From positions 1 to 64,000 of the IMG/VR virus record IMGVR_UViG_3300036851_000098: a stretch of 64,000 bases of DNA, one strand, 5' to 3'. The position numbers and the translations under genes are program-made. This document shows, piece after piece, positions 48,435-55,553 of this stretch (position 1 is the first letter of the stretch; the number at the start of each line of letters is the position of its first letter). This DNA is from a virus. The notes beneath the pieces were generated by a model. The model was not told the DNA's origin, searched no databases, and saw only the letters and a list, made by a program, of their open reading frames with translations.

Positions 48435-48788
48435 GGTTTATGTTAAATCTCAGGTATAGAAATTAGGTATCTCACATGAGTGAAGCACGACCCCCCTACC
48501 TCCACCTACCATGGATAGATAGTTAAAGAAAAACTTTTTCATACATGTTCTTTTCTTTTTTTTTGTAAAAGATTAGAAAAGAAATTTTTAGAACGGGTAG
48601 GGGGGAGGGGTCAAAAAAATTTAACCCCCCGTGTGCATCGCTCGGCTCCCAAAAATATCCCCGGGGGGATTTTTTCTGGGAACAATCTGGTATGGTACCC
48701 GGCATAAACCCCTTGGTAAGCGCGAAGAAGCCTTACTCATCAGTTCGAAACATAGTGCAAAAATTTTCAGATAAGAAAGGAGGCACCG
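48435..48788 (+). other. Intergenic region with complementary G/C tracts
   Basis: No gene. CCCCCCTACC (48491-48500) is fully complementary to GGTAGGGGGG (48596-48605). Poly-T tracts and a second GGGG/CCCC pairing lie near 48606-48625, and a CCCCGGGGGG block is near 48660. Together these could form long hairpins (transcript barrier), or mark a packaging or origin site. No TTCGCG-type promoter is visible. Confidence 0.5.
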
Positions 48789-49475
48789 ATGGGCATCCAT
48801 GTCAAGGGTGTTGAACAGCAGTACTCCAATCTGGGCCGCCAGATGGTTCATGATTCCAAGTCGCGTGCCTTCCCAACCGATGTCATCATCGACAAATCGA
48901 AGTGGGTTGATAAGAAGGTTCGTATCTACGACCCTGAGATCAATCCGAATCAGTGTCACGGCGAGTGCACGGGTTGCGCGAAAGCGATGGAGATGAATGC
49001 GCTTGGTAATCGGGTCGCCGGTGTTGTTCTCGGAATGAACAAAGCACACGAACTGTATTCGGCGGCAACTAAGATCGATCCATTCGAAGGAACGTGGCCG
49101 CCTGAAGATACTGGGTCGTCTGGTCTCGCTGCAGCGAAGGCGGCAAAAGCCTTAGGGCTCGGTGGGGCCTATCGTCACGTATTCGGTGGAGCAAACGAAG
49201 TTGTGCAGTTGATCATGCTCGGCCGCGTTGTCAACATCGGGACGTGGTGGTACGAAGGTATGTTCCACCCGAACTCATACAAAGTCATCGTGCCAACTGG
49301 CGACATTGTTGGCGGCCATCAGTACATCGCAAGAGGGTACGATGTCGACACCGACCGTGTCATGATTCGCTGCTGGTGGGGCTCGTTCCGAGATGTATGG
49401 ATCAAACGGTCGGACCTTCATAAGCTTTTACTGGATGGTGGGGATGCTCACATCCAGGATCGACTCAAGCCGTAG
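48789..49475 (+). CDS. Papain-like peptidase-fold phage protein
   Basis: 228 aa, ATG after AAAGGAGGCACCG. HGECTGCAKAMEMNALG with Cys at about residue 60, PFEGTWPPEDTGSSGLAAAK, YRHVFGG and the late GGHQYIARGYDVDTDRVMIR match phage proteins with the papain-like C1/C39 fold (Cys, then His). The third residue before the Cys departs from the usual Gln oxyanion position, so activity is uncertain. Possibly a structural or morphogenetic peptidase. Confidence 0.65.
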   Translation: MGIHVKGVEQQYSNLGRQMVHDSKSRAFPTDVIIDKSKWVDKKVRIYDPEINPNQCHGECTGCAKAMEMNALGNRVAGVVLGMNKAHELYSAATKIDPFEGTWPPEDTGSSGLAAAKAAKALGLGGAYRHVFGGANEVVQLIMLGRVVNIGTWWYEGMFHPNSYKVIVPTGDIVGGHQYIARGYDVDTDRVMIRCWWGSFRDVWIKRSDLHKLLLDGGDAHIQDRLKP

Positions 49476-49478
49476 CTT

Positions 49479-49595
49479 ATGACTGTCCTGTTTAGTGTGA
49501 TAAACATTCATTCGGGTGCAGTCATATCCACCGTGACATACGTTGTCGGGCTGAAGTCCGATCGCGTACTATCGGTATCGTCAGGTAAGAGATAG
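49479..49595 (+). CDS. Possible 38-aa peptide
   Basis: ATG shortly after the peptidase stop; no good RBS. MTVLFSVINIHSGAVISTVT, mostly beta. Low confidence. Confidence 0.3.
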   Translation: MTVLFSVINIHSGAVISTVTYVVGLKSDRVLSVSSGKR

Positions 49596-49617
49596 TACAC
49601 ACAACTAAGGAGGCATC

Positions 49618-49830
49618 ATGGCCCCTATCGAAGACGAGAATGTCCCGCACGAGGCTGAGCACGCTGCTGCAACCGATGCTCAGATGCGCCGCACTTCAGA
49701 TCACGCGGCCATCGCAGATCTCGCGGCCCCGTCCGCGGCATATGTGGAGGCTGAGCAGATCGCACAGACCAACGCGATCAATGCGATCCTCGACGTCCTC
49801 CGAGACGCCGAGCTGATCCCGAGCGCGTAA
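49618..49830 (+). CDS. Hypothetical helical protein
   Basis: 70 aa, ATG after AAGGAGGCATC. Ala/Asp-rich helices (HEAEHAAATDAQMRRTSDHA, AYVEAEQIAQTNAINAIL). Resembles short phage head-associated proteins but no firm family. Confidence 0.6.
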   Translation: MAPIEDENVPHEAEHAAATDAQMRRTSDHAAIADLAAPSAAYVEAEQIAQTNAINAILDVLRDAELIPSA

Positions 49831-49899
49831 ACTTCTGTGACGTGGGGTAGGCGCTTACTCAGGTCTGCCCCACCTCACGAAGAGGAAGGAGGTGAGTGT

Positions 49900-50145
49900 A
49901 TGAACGCTACCACTCACGAAGCAGTGGGAACCGTGATCGAGTATGTTGATCCGGTCGGTAAGAGTCACGATGCGCTGGTCACCGCTGTTTGGGGACCAGA
50001 TCTTGGTGTGAACTCCATTAACTTGGTGTTCGTTTCGGATAATCATGCGAAGACCGACTCGTGTGGTCGCCAGATTGTACGAGAAACTAGCGTCTCGCCC
50101 GAAGGACCAAACACAGCATACGGTAGATTTTACCGAATCAAGTAG
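49900..50145 (+). CDS. Hypothetical protein
   Basis: 81 aa, ATG after GGAAGGAGGTGAGTGT. Beta-rich (VGTVIEYVDPVGKSHDALVT). Unknown. Confidence 0.55.
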   Translation: MNATTHEAVGTVIEYVDPVGKSHDALVTAVWGPDLGVNSINLVFVSDNHAKTDSCGRQIVRETSVSPEGPNTAYGRFYRIK

Positions 50146-50213
50146 TCTCAATTGGGGTGGCGCCGACGAGGTACCTCAAAGCCCCGAGGCCATATACAAA
50201 CAGGAGAGACATT

Positions 50214-50447
50214 ATGCATCTTACAAAGGATGAACTCGCGCATCGGTTCCAGTTCCATCCGGCCGACGCACAGAACAAGAAGGAAGCTCATGAGGAAGTT
50301 CGCAATGTGTTGCTCGAGGCTGCCGACAAGATTGTTGACCTTACGGGTGCTCAGTCACGTGAACAATCGCTTGCGGTGACCCATCTCGAGGAAGCTATGT
50401 TCTGGGCAAACGCTGCCATTGCACGCGGCGATGGACCGAGGACGTGA
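50214..50447 (+). CDS. Acb2-like cyclic-nucleotide sponge (anti-CBASS)
   Basis: 77 aa, ATG after CAGGAGAGACATT. RFQFHPADAQNKKEAHEEVR, NVLLEAADKIVDLTGAQSRE, QSLAVTHLEEAMFWANAAIA follows the Acb2 family pattern (FxxHPP…K…R…REQSLAxTxLEEAMxWANAxIAR). Acb2 proteins sequester cyclic di- and trinucleotide signals and block CBASS abortive infection. The short helical protein has the right size. Its neighbours are head- and wall-related enzymes rather than early genes. Confidence 0.8.
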   Translation: MHLTKDELAHRFQFHPADAQNKKEAHEEVRNVLLEAADKIVDLTGAQSREQSLAVTHLEEAMFWANAAIARGDGPRT

Positions 50448-50890
50448 GCGCACTTCTCATGATTCCGCGACTTATTGTCGTGGACCGGGAGAACTTCACA
50501 CTCGACATCTATCGATGGCGTACGTTCAAACAACGTTACGATACTCAACATCGATATATGGTCACCGTAGGCAAGGAAGGCAATGAGACTCCTCATGGTC
50601 TGTACTTTGTCGAGCGTAAGACACGAGAAGCAGACTGGCGTATTCCAGAAGACCCGGACTATTCCGAAGAAAGCTGGGGAAGCATCGTTCCACACGGCGC
50701 CCCAGGCAATCCGTTCAAAAGCGGATTCATATCTCTGGGTGGAGATGTATCGGGCATTGGCATTCACGATACGACGTTTGAACCTCGAGTGGGTACAGCG
50801 TCTAGTCATGGGTGTATCCGGATGAGAACTGAGGATTTTCTGGAGATCTATGATAGGTGCAAGATCGGAACACCAGTCTATCTACACTAG
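50444..50890 (+). CDS. L,D-transpeptidase (YkuD) family protein
   Basis: 148 aa, GTG overlapping the preceding stop. RLIVVDRENFTLDIYRWRTF, HRYMVTVGKEGNETPHGLY, SGIGIHDT, SHGCIRMRTEDFLEIYD: His, and the catalytic Cys in SHGCIRM of YkuD domains (about residue 122). It can cross-link or edit actinobacterial peptidoglycan, where 3-3 cross-links are common. No signal peptide; it may act as virion-associated wall enzyme. Confidence 0.8.
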   Translation: MSALLMIPRLIVVDRENFTLDIYRWRTFKQRYDTQHRYMVTVGKEGNETPHGLYFVERKTREADWRIPEDPDYSEESWGSIVPHGAPGNPFKSGFISLGGDVSGIGIHDTTFEPRVGTASSHGCIRMRTEDFLEIYDRCKIGTPVYLH

Positions 50891-50932
50891 GAGAGTTGGC
50901 TAACAGGACTGTAGGGGACCTGGGAGGCAACA

Positions 50933-51253
50933 ATGTATTTCGTTGTACCACAGACGTGGGTTACTCCGGCGATAACCGCCGCGGCTCTTCATTTCGGGCC
51001 AATTGGCCAACCTGTGGAAGTTAAGTATCGGGCTCTCGATTGGGGGATAGGTACGATCGACAGACCGAACGTGATAATTGTGGATAAGCGACCAAGATGG
51101 GATTGGTCTAGAGTAAAAGCTCAATGCACGCTTGTTCATGAGTATGGACATTTGACAGGAAATAGACACTCAGACAATCCGAAATCAGTAATGTATCCGG
51201 TTTACAGATACCGGGTTTGCAAACGATGGCTAATACGCCATGGGGTGCTGTAA
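50933..51253 (+). CDS. Minimal metzincin-type metallopeptidase
   Basis: 106 aa, ATG after GGGAGGCAACA. HEYGHLTGNRH (about residues 67-77) is the extended metzincin zinc site HExxHxxGxxH, and SVMYP supplies a Met-turn. Only a small beta-rich N-terminal part precedes the site, so it is a minimal catalytic domain. No signal peptide. Target unknown: virion or wall proteins, or host factors. Confidence 0.7.
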   Translation: MYFVVPQTWVTPAITAAALHFGPIGQPVEVKYRALDWGIGTIDRPNVIIVDKRPRWDWSRVKAQCTLVHEYGHLTGNRHSDNPKSVMYPVYRYRVCKRWLIRHGVL

Positions 51254-51269
51254 AAGAAGGAGAGATAAA

Positions 51270-51650
51270 TTGACCAACGCACGGCCGAACACAAAGTTCT
51301 TGGACAATCTTGACGAGGCTACTCTTCGCCAAGTGTGTAGCAGGCTAGATGCGCTTGAACCTTATATTGCGGAGCATCGAGATCTTGTCAAACGTCGCCG
51401 TGCGTTGGAGATTCGCCTGGGCAAAATTTCAAAGTCGGATCGAGTGCGACAACTTCTTGCTCATCATCCTAATGGGCTTACACGAGCAGTGATAGGAGAT
51501 AAACTTGACATAACAGTCGGACTGTCGGGAGTGTTGGGTGAACTTAAACGACAAGGGCATATCGATCAGCCTGGGAAAGGACTCTATCGGCTCACTGACC
51601 TTGGCCATCAGGCCACGAGTTCAATGGTGGTTAACCAAAACGCAACCTAA
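51270..51650 (+). CDS. Winged-helix protein
   Basis: 126 aa, TTG after GAAGGAGAGATAAA. Coiled-coil start, then DRVRQLLAHHPNGLTRAVIG, DKLDITVGLSGVLGELKRQG and GKGLYRLTDLG give a winged helix. Overlaps the sigma factor frame by over 100 bases. Confidence 0.6.
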   Translation: MTNARPNTKFLDNLDEATLRQVCSRLDALEPYIAEHRDLVKRRRALEIRLGKISKSDRVRQLLAHHPNGLTRAVIGDKLDITVGLSGVLGELKRQGHIDQPGKGLYRLTDLGHQATSSMVVNQNAT

Positions 51651-52284
51651 TCGACAAGATCATGAAGATCTTGTAAGCGCGGTGATGATTCAGCTTTTAG
51701 AGGCTGAAGTAAGATTTACCGGTACTCCAGAAACTTGGCCAGCATATGCTTGGCCTAGAATCAAAGGCACTATTCTTGACGAAATTCGTAAAACTAAACC
51801 AAGAGGGTTTCGTCGACGGCGACACGATGATACACCTGTGATCGTGTCTATTAACGAATTCATTGGGGAAACCGATCAGACTCTAAGCGATACGATTCCT
51901 GATATAAAAGCGATCATCGATCATGATCCGGTCGCAGAACAGAAATTTGCTGATGCTATCTCCGCACTTTCTGTTAACGAACGGGTTGTGGTTGAGTTAA
52001 TGATTGACCAGGATCTGTCATCAGCCGATATAGCAAAAGTCCTTGGCGTAACTAATGGGCGAGTAAGTCAGATGGCGAAAGCTATTCGACATCAACTAGT
52101 AGAGAGTCTTGCGCACCCAATGCTACGCAAGGAGGCTCTTTGTTCTCTACGCTCTGAAAGCTTTCTCCGTGATCGAGTCCGGAGTGGTCACAGCGTAAGA
52201 GAGATAGCAGACGAACTAGGTGTAGCTCGAACCAGCGTTCGAGAATGGATGAGGCTATACCAAATTCAACCAGTCAATCGCTGA
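51538..52284 (+). CDS. Sigma-70 family RNA polymerase sigma factor
   Basis: 248 aa from GTG 51538; a TTG near 51592 is an alternative, because the first 20 codons overlap the preceding gene. RQDHEDLVSAVMIQLLEAEV and WPRIKGTILDEIRKTKPRGF resemble region 2 of sigma factors of the FliA/SigB type. LSVNERVVVELMIDQDLSSA, DIAKVLGVTNGRVSQMAKAI is region 4. A further HTH (SGHSVREIADELGVARTSVR) follows at the C-terminus, an uncommon addition. It probably directs late phage or host transcription. Confidence 0.75.
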   Translation: MNLNDKGISISLGKDSIGSLTLAIRPRVQWWLTKTQPNRQDHEDLVSAVMIQLLEAEVRFTGTPETWPAYAWPRIKGTILDEIRKTKPRGFRRRRHDDTPVIVSINEFIGETDQTLSDTIPDIKAIIDHDPVAEQKFADAISALSVNERVVVELMIDQDLSSADIAKVLGVTNGRVSQMAKAIRHQLVESLAHPMLRKEALCSLRSESFLRDRVRSGHSVREIADELGVARTSVREWMRLYQIQPVNR

Positions 52285-52325
52285 AGTAAGCGGTCAAACT
52301 AACACTAAAGAAAGGAGTGTGACTA

Positions 52326-52655
52326 ATGGCCAGATCAAGATCGTCTGATCGTAAGAACAACCCAGCGCGCACTCCTGAAGCGCGGGAGCTACAACTTGCC
52401 TCGGCGGCTTACGACCTAGCTGAGGAACAGCTCAACGCTGGCACAGCCTCATCGCAGGTAATCACCCACTTCCTGAAGATGGGGTCAACAAGGGAACGTC
52501 TCGAGCAGCAAAGCATCCAGCACGACATCGAACTCAAGAAGGTGAAGGCCGAGCAGATCGAAGCGCAGAAGCACATTGAGAGCCTCTTTGTCGAGGCCAT
52601 CAGTGCGATGCGGTCGTATCAGGGTGGGGAGCCAGTCGAGTCTCCGGACGAGTAA
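52326..52655 (+). CDS. Terminase small-subunit-like protein
   Basis: 109 aa, ATG after AAAGGAGTGTGACTA. ASAAYDLAEEQLNAGTASSQ, VITHFLKMGSTRERLEQQSI, and a Lys/Glu-rich coiled coil with AEQIEAQKHIES are typical of small proteins encoded near terminases in Gram-positive phages, thought to be small terminase subunits. TerL itself is 8 kb downstream. Confidence 0.6.
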   Translation: MARSRSSDRKNNPARTPEARELQLASAAYDLAEEQLNAGTASSQVITHFLKMGSTRERLEQQSIQHDIELKKVKAEQIEAQKHIESLFVEAISAMRSYQGGEPVESPDE

Positions 52656-52660
52656 GTTCT

Positions 52661-53071
52661 ATGCGAACTCGAACCTATAGAGAGCTTCGACGTATTGGAA
52701 CCTTTGAAGAGCGCTTCCAATATCTCTCGCTTTCTGGTGAAGTCGGAGCAGCGACTTTCGGCTTTGATCGTTGGGTCAATCAGCAGTTCTATCGTTCCAG
52801 AGAGTGGAAGCAAGCTCGCAACTATGTTGTTGTAAGAGACAACGGTTGTGATCTGGGAATTCCTGGTTTAGAAATTCAAAATGGGTATGTGGTTCACCAC
52901 ATGAATCCACTGACTCCAGAAGATTTGGAACGAGGTGGCGATTGGATTCTCGATCCAGAGTATCTGATCACCACCACACATCGCACGCACAACGCCATTC
53001 ACTACGGTGATGAGAGTTTACTCCGCAGAGCGCCTGTTGAAAGACGACCTGGGGATACAAAGCTGTGGTAA
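52661..53071 (+). CDS. HNH endonuclease
   Basis: 136 aa, ATG. YRSREWKQARNYVVVRDNGC, DLGIPGLEIQNGYVVHHMNP, LITTTHRTHNAIHYG: the HNH core (HH-M-P, later H…NAIH) of phage nucleases that commonly sit beside the terminase and aid DNA packaging. It directly follows the small-terminase-like gene. Confidence 0.8.
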   Translation: MRTRTYRELRRIGTFEERFQYLSLSGEVGAATFGFDRWVNQQFYRSREWKQARNYVVVRDNGCDLGIPGLEIQNGYVVHHMNPLTPEDLERGGDWILDPEYLITTTHRTHNAIHYGDESLLRRAPVERRPGDTKLW

Positions 53072-53198
53072 CTCATCCACAGTAAAGGATCGTGAACGAC
53101 CCGGCTTCGTAGGAGCTGAAGCGAGATGAGCGGGGAGGGCGATGGCCCCGGTTGAGTCGTCCAACCGTCGACCCGTTGAATAGACATAAAGGAGAGTA

Positions 53199-53918
53199 AT
53201 GTCAAGATTTATCCTCGATACGAGGCTGAGTGAAGCTCACTACGTTCTTTGTACGGAAGCCATTCGTCGTGGCATCATCACGCCGAGCGATCTTAACGAA
53301 GGTCGCCGGACAATGGACGAACAGTGGGCATTCTATAACAATCAGCCCCCATTGGCTGCATATCCTCGTCCGACTGCCCCACACATCTGGGCAGGTAAGG
53401 CGAATCATGCAATTGATGCCAACTCCTGGAATGGCGCGGCGCGACGTCTGGCCAACTTCTACGAGAGTCAAGGCGTTGACGTCGTTTTCAACGTTCCGGG
53501 TGAGAATTGGCACTTCCAGCCTACATCTGAGTCGCAGCTTCTCAATGCTGCTAATCGGATTCGGGATCGCCGCGATCTCCTAATTTCCAAAGTTGGAGAG
53601 ACCGAGCCACGTATCAACTTCTTCAAGTTCCAGCTGCACTACATTCACGATCCGGATACTGGGAAGTCATATTTCCAGCCTGGTCAGAAGCGCCCTGACG
53701 AAGGCTACGGAGACAAGTTCACTCCGGAGCTTGAAACTTCAGTTAAGAAGTTCCAACGAGATCACGATCTCAAGGCTGACGGCGTCATCGGGCCGATCAC
53801 CGATCGTAAGATCGATGCCGCGTATACGCGCGCGAAGAACAACCGTACACTCAAGTCTGTTGAGCTGCATGCCAAGGAGCGTAAGGCTCGGGTCGAGGCT
53901 GGAAAGGCGGCGATGTGA
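53199..53918 (+). CDS. M15-type peptidase with peptidoglycan-binding domain
   Basis: 239 aa, ATG after AAAGGAGAGTA. HAIDAN near residue 70 and ENWHFQ near 102 supply the H…D and E-WH residues of M15/VanY-like D-Ala carboxypeptidase or endopeptidase domains. FTPELETSVKKFQRDHDLKA, DGVIGPITDRKIDAA is a PG_binding_1 domain. The C-terminus is basic and Ala-rich. Likely one half of a two-gene lysin. Confidence 0.8.
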   Translation: MSRFILDTRLSEAHYVLCTEAIRRGIITPSDLNEGRRTMDEQWAFYNNQPPLAAYPRPTAPHIWAGKANHAIDANSWNGAARRLANFYESQGVDVVFNVPGENWHFQPTSESQLLNAANRIRDRRDLLISKVGETEPRINFFKFQLHYIHDPDTGKSYFQPGQKRPDEGYGDKFTPELETSVKKFQRDHDLKADGVIGPITDRKIDAAYTRAKNNRTLKSVELHAKERKARVEAGKAAM

Positions 53919-54710
53919 ATGACACTACCGAGTAGTCCGCCAATTTATCGGAGTTGGACGGAGCTAGTTGCACCGATTCGTTTTGGCGAAGGTCTGTCCA
54001 GCCATGGTTGGGAAACAGGTACCTGGCGTGTTTATGCATTGCAGACGGGCTTGAAGGCCGTTGGTCGTGACACTGTGCCAGATGGAATGTTTGGTGAGTA
54101 TACCAAGAAGCAAGTGATCGGATTCCAGGCTAATAATGGGCTTACAGCAGATGGAATCGCTGGACAGCTAACACAACGTGCACTTGTTAAGAAGGCTGCA
54201 ACGCGCTTGCGTGACATGTTTTACCCGCGCGTGCCTGAGGGCATGATGTTTGGTATTGCAATCAAGGAAACATCCGGTTTTGTCGGAGCGACCAACGACT
54301 TCGATCCGAGTCTGTCAGATCTGGGTTGCGATTGCGGTGTGATTCAGCGTCGGGTCAAAGGTCCGCCATATTCCATGGAAACTCTGTTGCTCGCGTTTGA
54401 TGTTGCCCAGGCATTGATCTGGGGAGCGGTTGACGACGGCGGCGGCGATCCAGGAAAGATGAAGGGATATTTGCCGCGTTACGATCGGCTTACTCGCGCA
54501 CAGCCGACTCTTTCTGAGCTGACTAAGCGTAAAGCCGTGATCATCGCTCACAACGCACCGTTCATGTATGAGCAGTTCGTTGACCACGGGCGTTTGACGA
54601 CTCCGAATGCGCTTGCGAAGTGGACACTCAAGCCTGGTGGCGGTCACTATACGCATGCCGAGTGGCTAGAAGTCTACACGAGCGAAGTTCTTTCATTCGT
54701 GACTGGGTAA
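53919..54710 (+). CDS. Lysin with PG-binding and lysozyme-like domains
   Basis: 263 aa, ATG immediately after the previous stop. WRVYALQTGLKAVGRDTVPD, GMFGEYTKKQVIGFQANNGL, DGIAGQLTQRAL is a PG_binding_1 domain (residues 35-85). The rest (GIAIKETSGFVGATNDFDPS, LSDLGCDCGVIQR, YLPRYDRL) resembles lysozyme-like glycosidases with a Glu in KETSG. Probably the muramidase half of the lysin pair. No signal peptide. Confidence 0.75.
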   Translation: MTLPSSPPIYRSWTELVAPIRFGEGLSSHGWETGTWRVYALQTGLKAVGRDTVPDGMFGEYTKKQVIGFQANNGLTADGIAGQLTQRALVKKAATRLRDMFYPRVPEGMMFGIAIKETSGFVGATNDFDPSLSDLGCDCGVIQRRVKGPPYSMETLLLAFDVAQALIWGAVDDGGGDPGKMKGYLPRYDRLTRAQPTLSELTKRKAVIIAHNAPFMYEQFVDHGRLTTPNALAKWTLKPGGGHYTHAEWLEVYTSEVLSFVTG

Positions 54711-54743
54711 CTACTTAGAACGCTAACCAAGGAGGCGATTTTC

Positions 54744-55097
54744 TTGGCACAGACCAAGGCAGAGCGTAGTGCAGCAGCGAAGAAGGCTGCCGCAACTCGG
54801 AAGAAGAACGCCAAGGCCACTGAACGAGGGGTCGAAGCAAGGAAGGCTCGGGCTATGCAGGCCACGGCCGAGGATGTCGCGTCGATGGAAGAGCCCCAGC
54901 AGGCTGAGGGTCTTTCTGAGTACCGACCGAAGCACAAGGCTCTTCAGGCTGCTGGTTTGGATCAGCAGGCCGCACATAAGGTGCGGGAGGCCGAGCGGCA
55001 GGCGGAACGTGACAGGCATCTTGCACTCACTGGTGATGTCAGTCGCGGTCTTGTTCGTAAGAGCCGTGGGATTCCGCGCAAGGGCCGGAAGAACTAA
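54744..55097 (+). CDS. Lys/Ala-rich virion-associated-like protein
   Basis: 117 aa, TTG after AAGGAGGCGATTTTC. Low-complexity, basic (AERSAAAKKAAATRKKNAKA) with further charged helices and SRGIPRKGRKN at the end. Possibly DNA-binding or scaffold; unknown. Confidence 0.5.
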   Translation: MAQTKAERSAAAKKAAATRKKNAKATERGVEARKARAMQATAEDVASMEEPQQAEGLSEYRPKHKALQAAGLDQQAAHKVREAERQAERDRHLALTGDVSRGLVRKSRGIPRKGRKN

Positions 55098-55127
55098 CAT
55101 TCAACATATTTCGAAAGGGGGTGGAGA

Positions 55128-55553
55128 ATGGAACAGAGCATTCTAAAGAGTACCAAGAAGTATGTGGGTCTTGATCCTGAAAACACAGCATTCGATCTTG
55201 ACATCCTCACCCTTATTAACTCGGCGTTCTCCACCATCCACGATCTGGGTGTGGGTCCTGATAGTGGCTTCGCTATCGAAGACGAAGAAACGGTGTGGCA
55301 GGATTTTCTTGATGAGGACCCCGTGCAGCTTGGGCATATCAAAATCGTCGTCTGGACTCGGACACGGCTGGGATTTGATCCTCCTACTCAGCAATTCCTT
55401 ATCGAGGCAATCAACAAGCAGCGTGAGGAAGCTGAGTGGCGACTCAACACGAACCGCGAAGCAGTCGCGTGGGTCGATCCTGATCCGGCTGATGTCGTAG
55501 ATGAAGACGAATTGGTCGTCCTCGACGGCGGCGACGCGGAGGATTCACCATGA
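55128..55553 (+). CDS. Hypothetical structural-type protein
   Basis: 141 aa, ATG after AAAGGGGGTGGAGA. DLDILTLINSAFSTIHDLGV, FDPPTQQFLIEAINKQREEA resemble head-tail-connector-like phage proteins, with an acidic tail. Overlaps the collagen-like gene by four bases. Confidence 0.55.
   Translation: MEQSILKSTKKYVGLDPENTAFDLDILTLINSAFSTIHDLGVGPDSGFAIEDEETVWQDFLDEDPVQLGHIKIVVWTRTRLGFDPPTQQFLIEAINKQREEAEWRLNTNREAVAWVDPDPADVVDEDELVVLDGGDAEDSP

Noticed and set aside
48621-49049. Minus-strand frame overlapping the papain-like gene
   Set aside because: It is opposite a conserved + strand gene and lacks a start signal.
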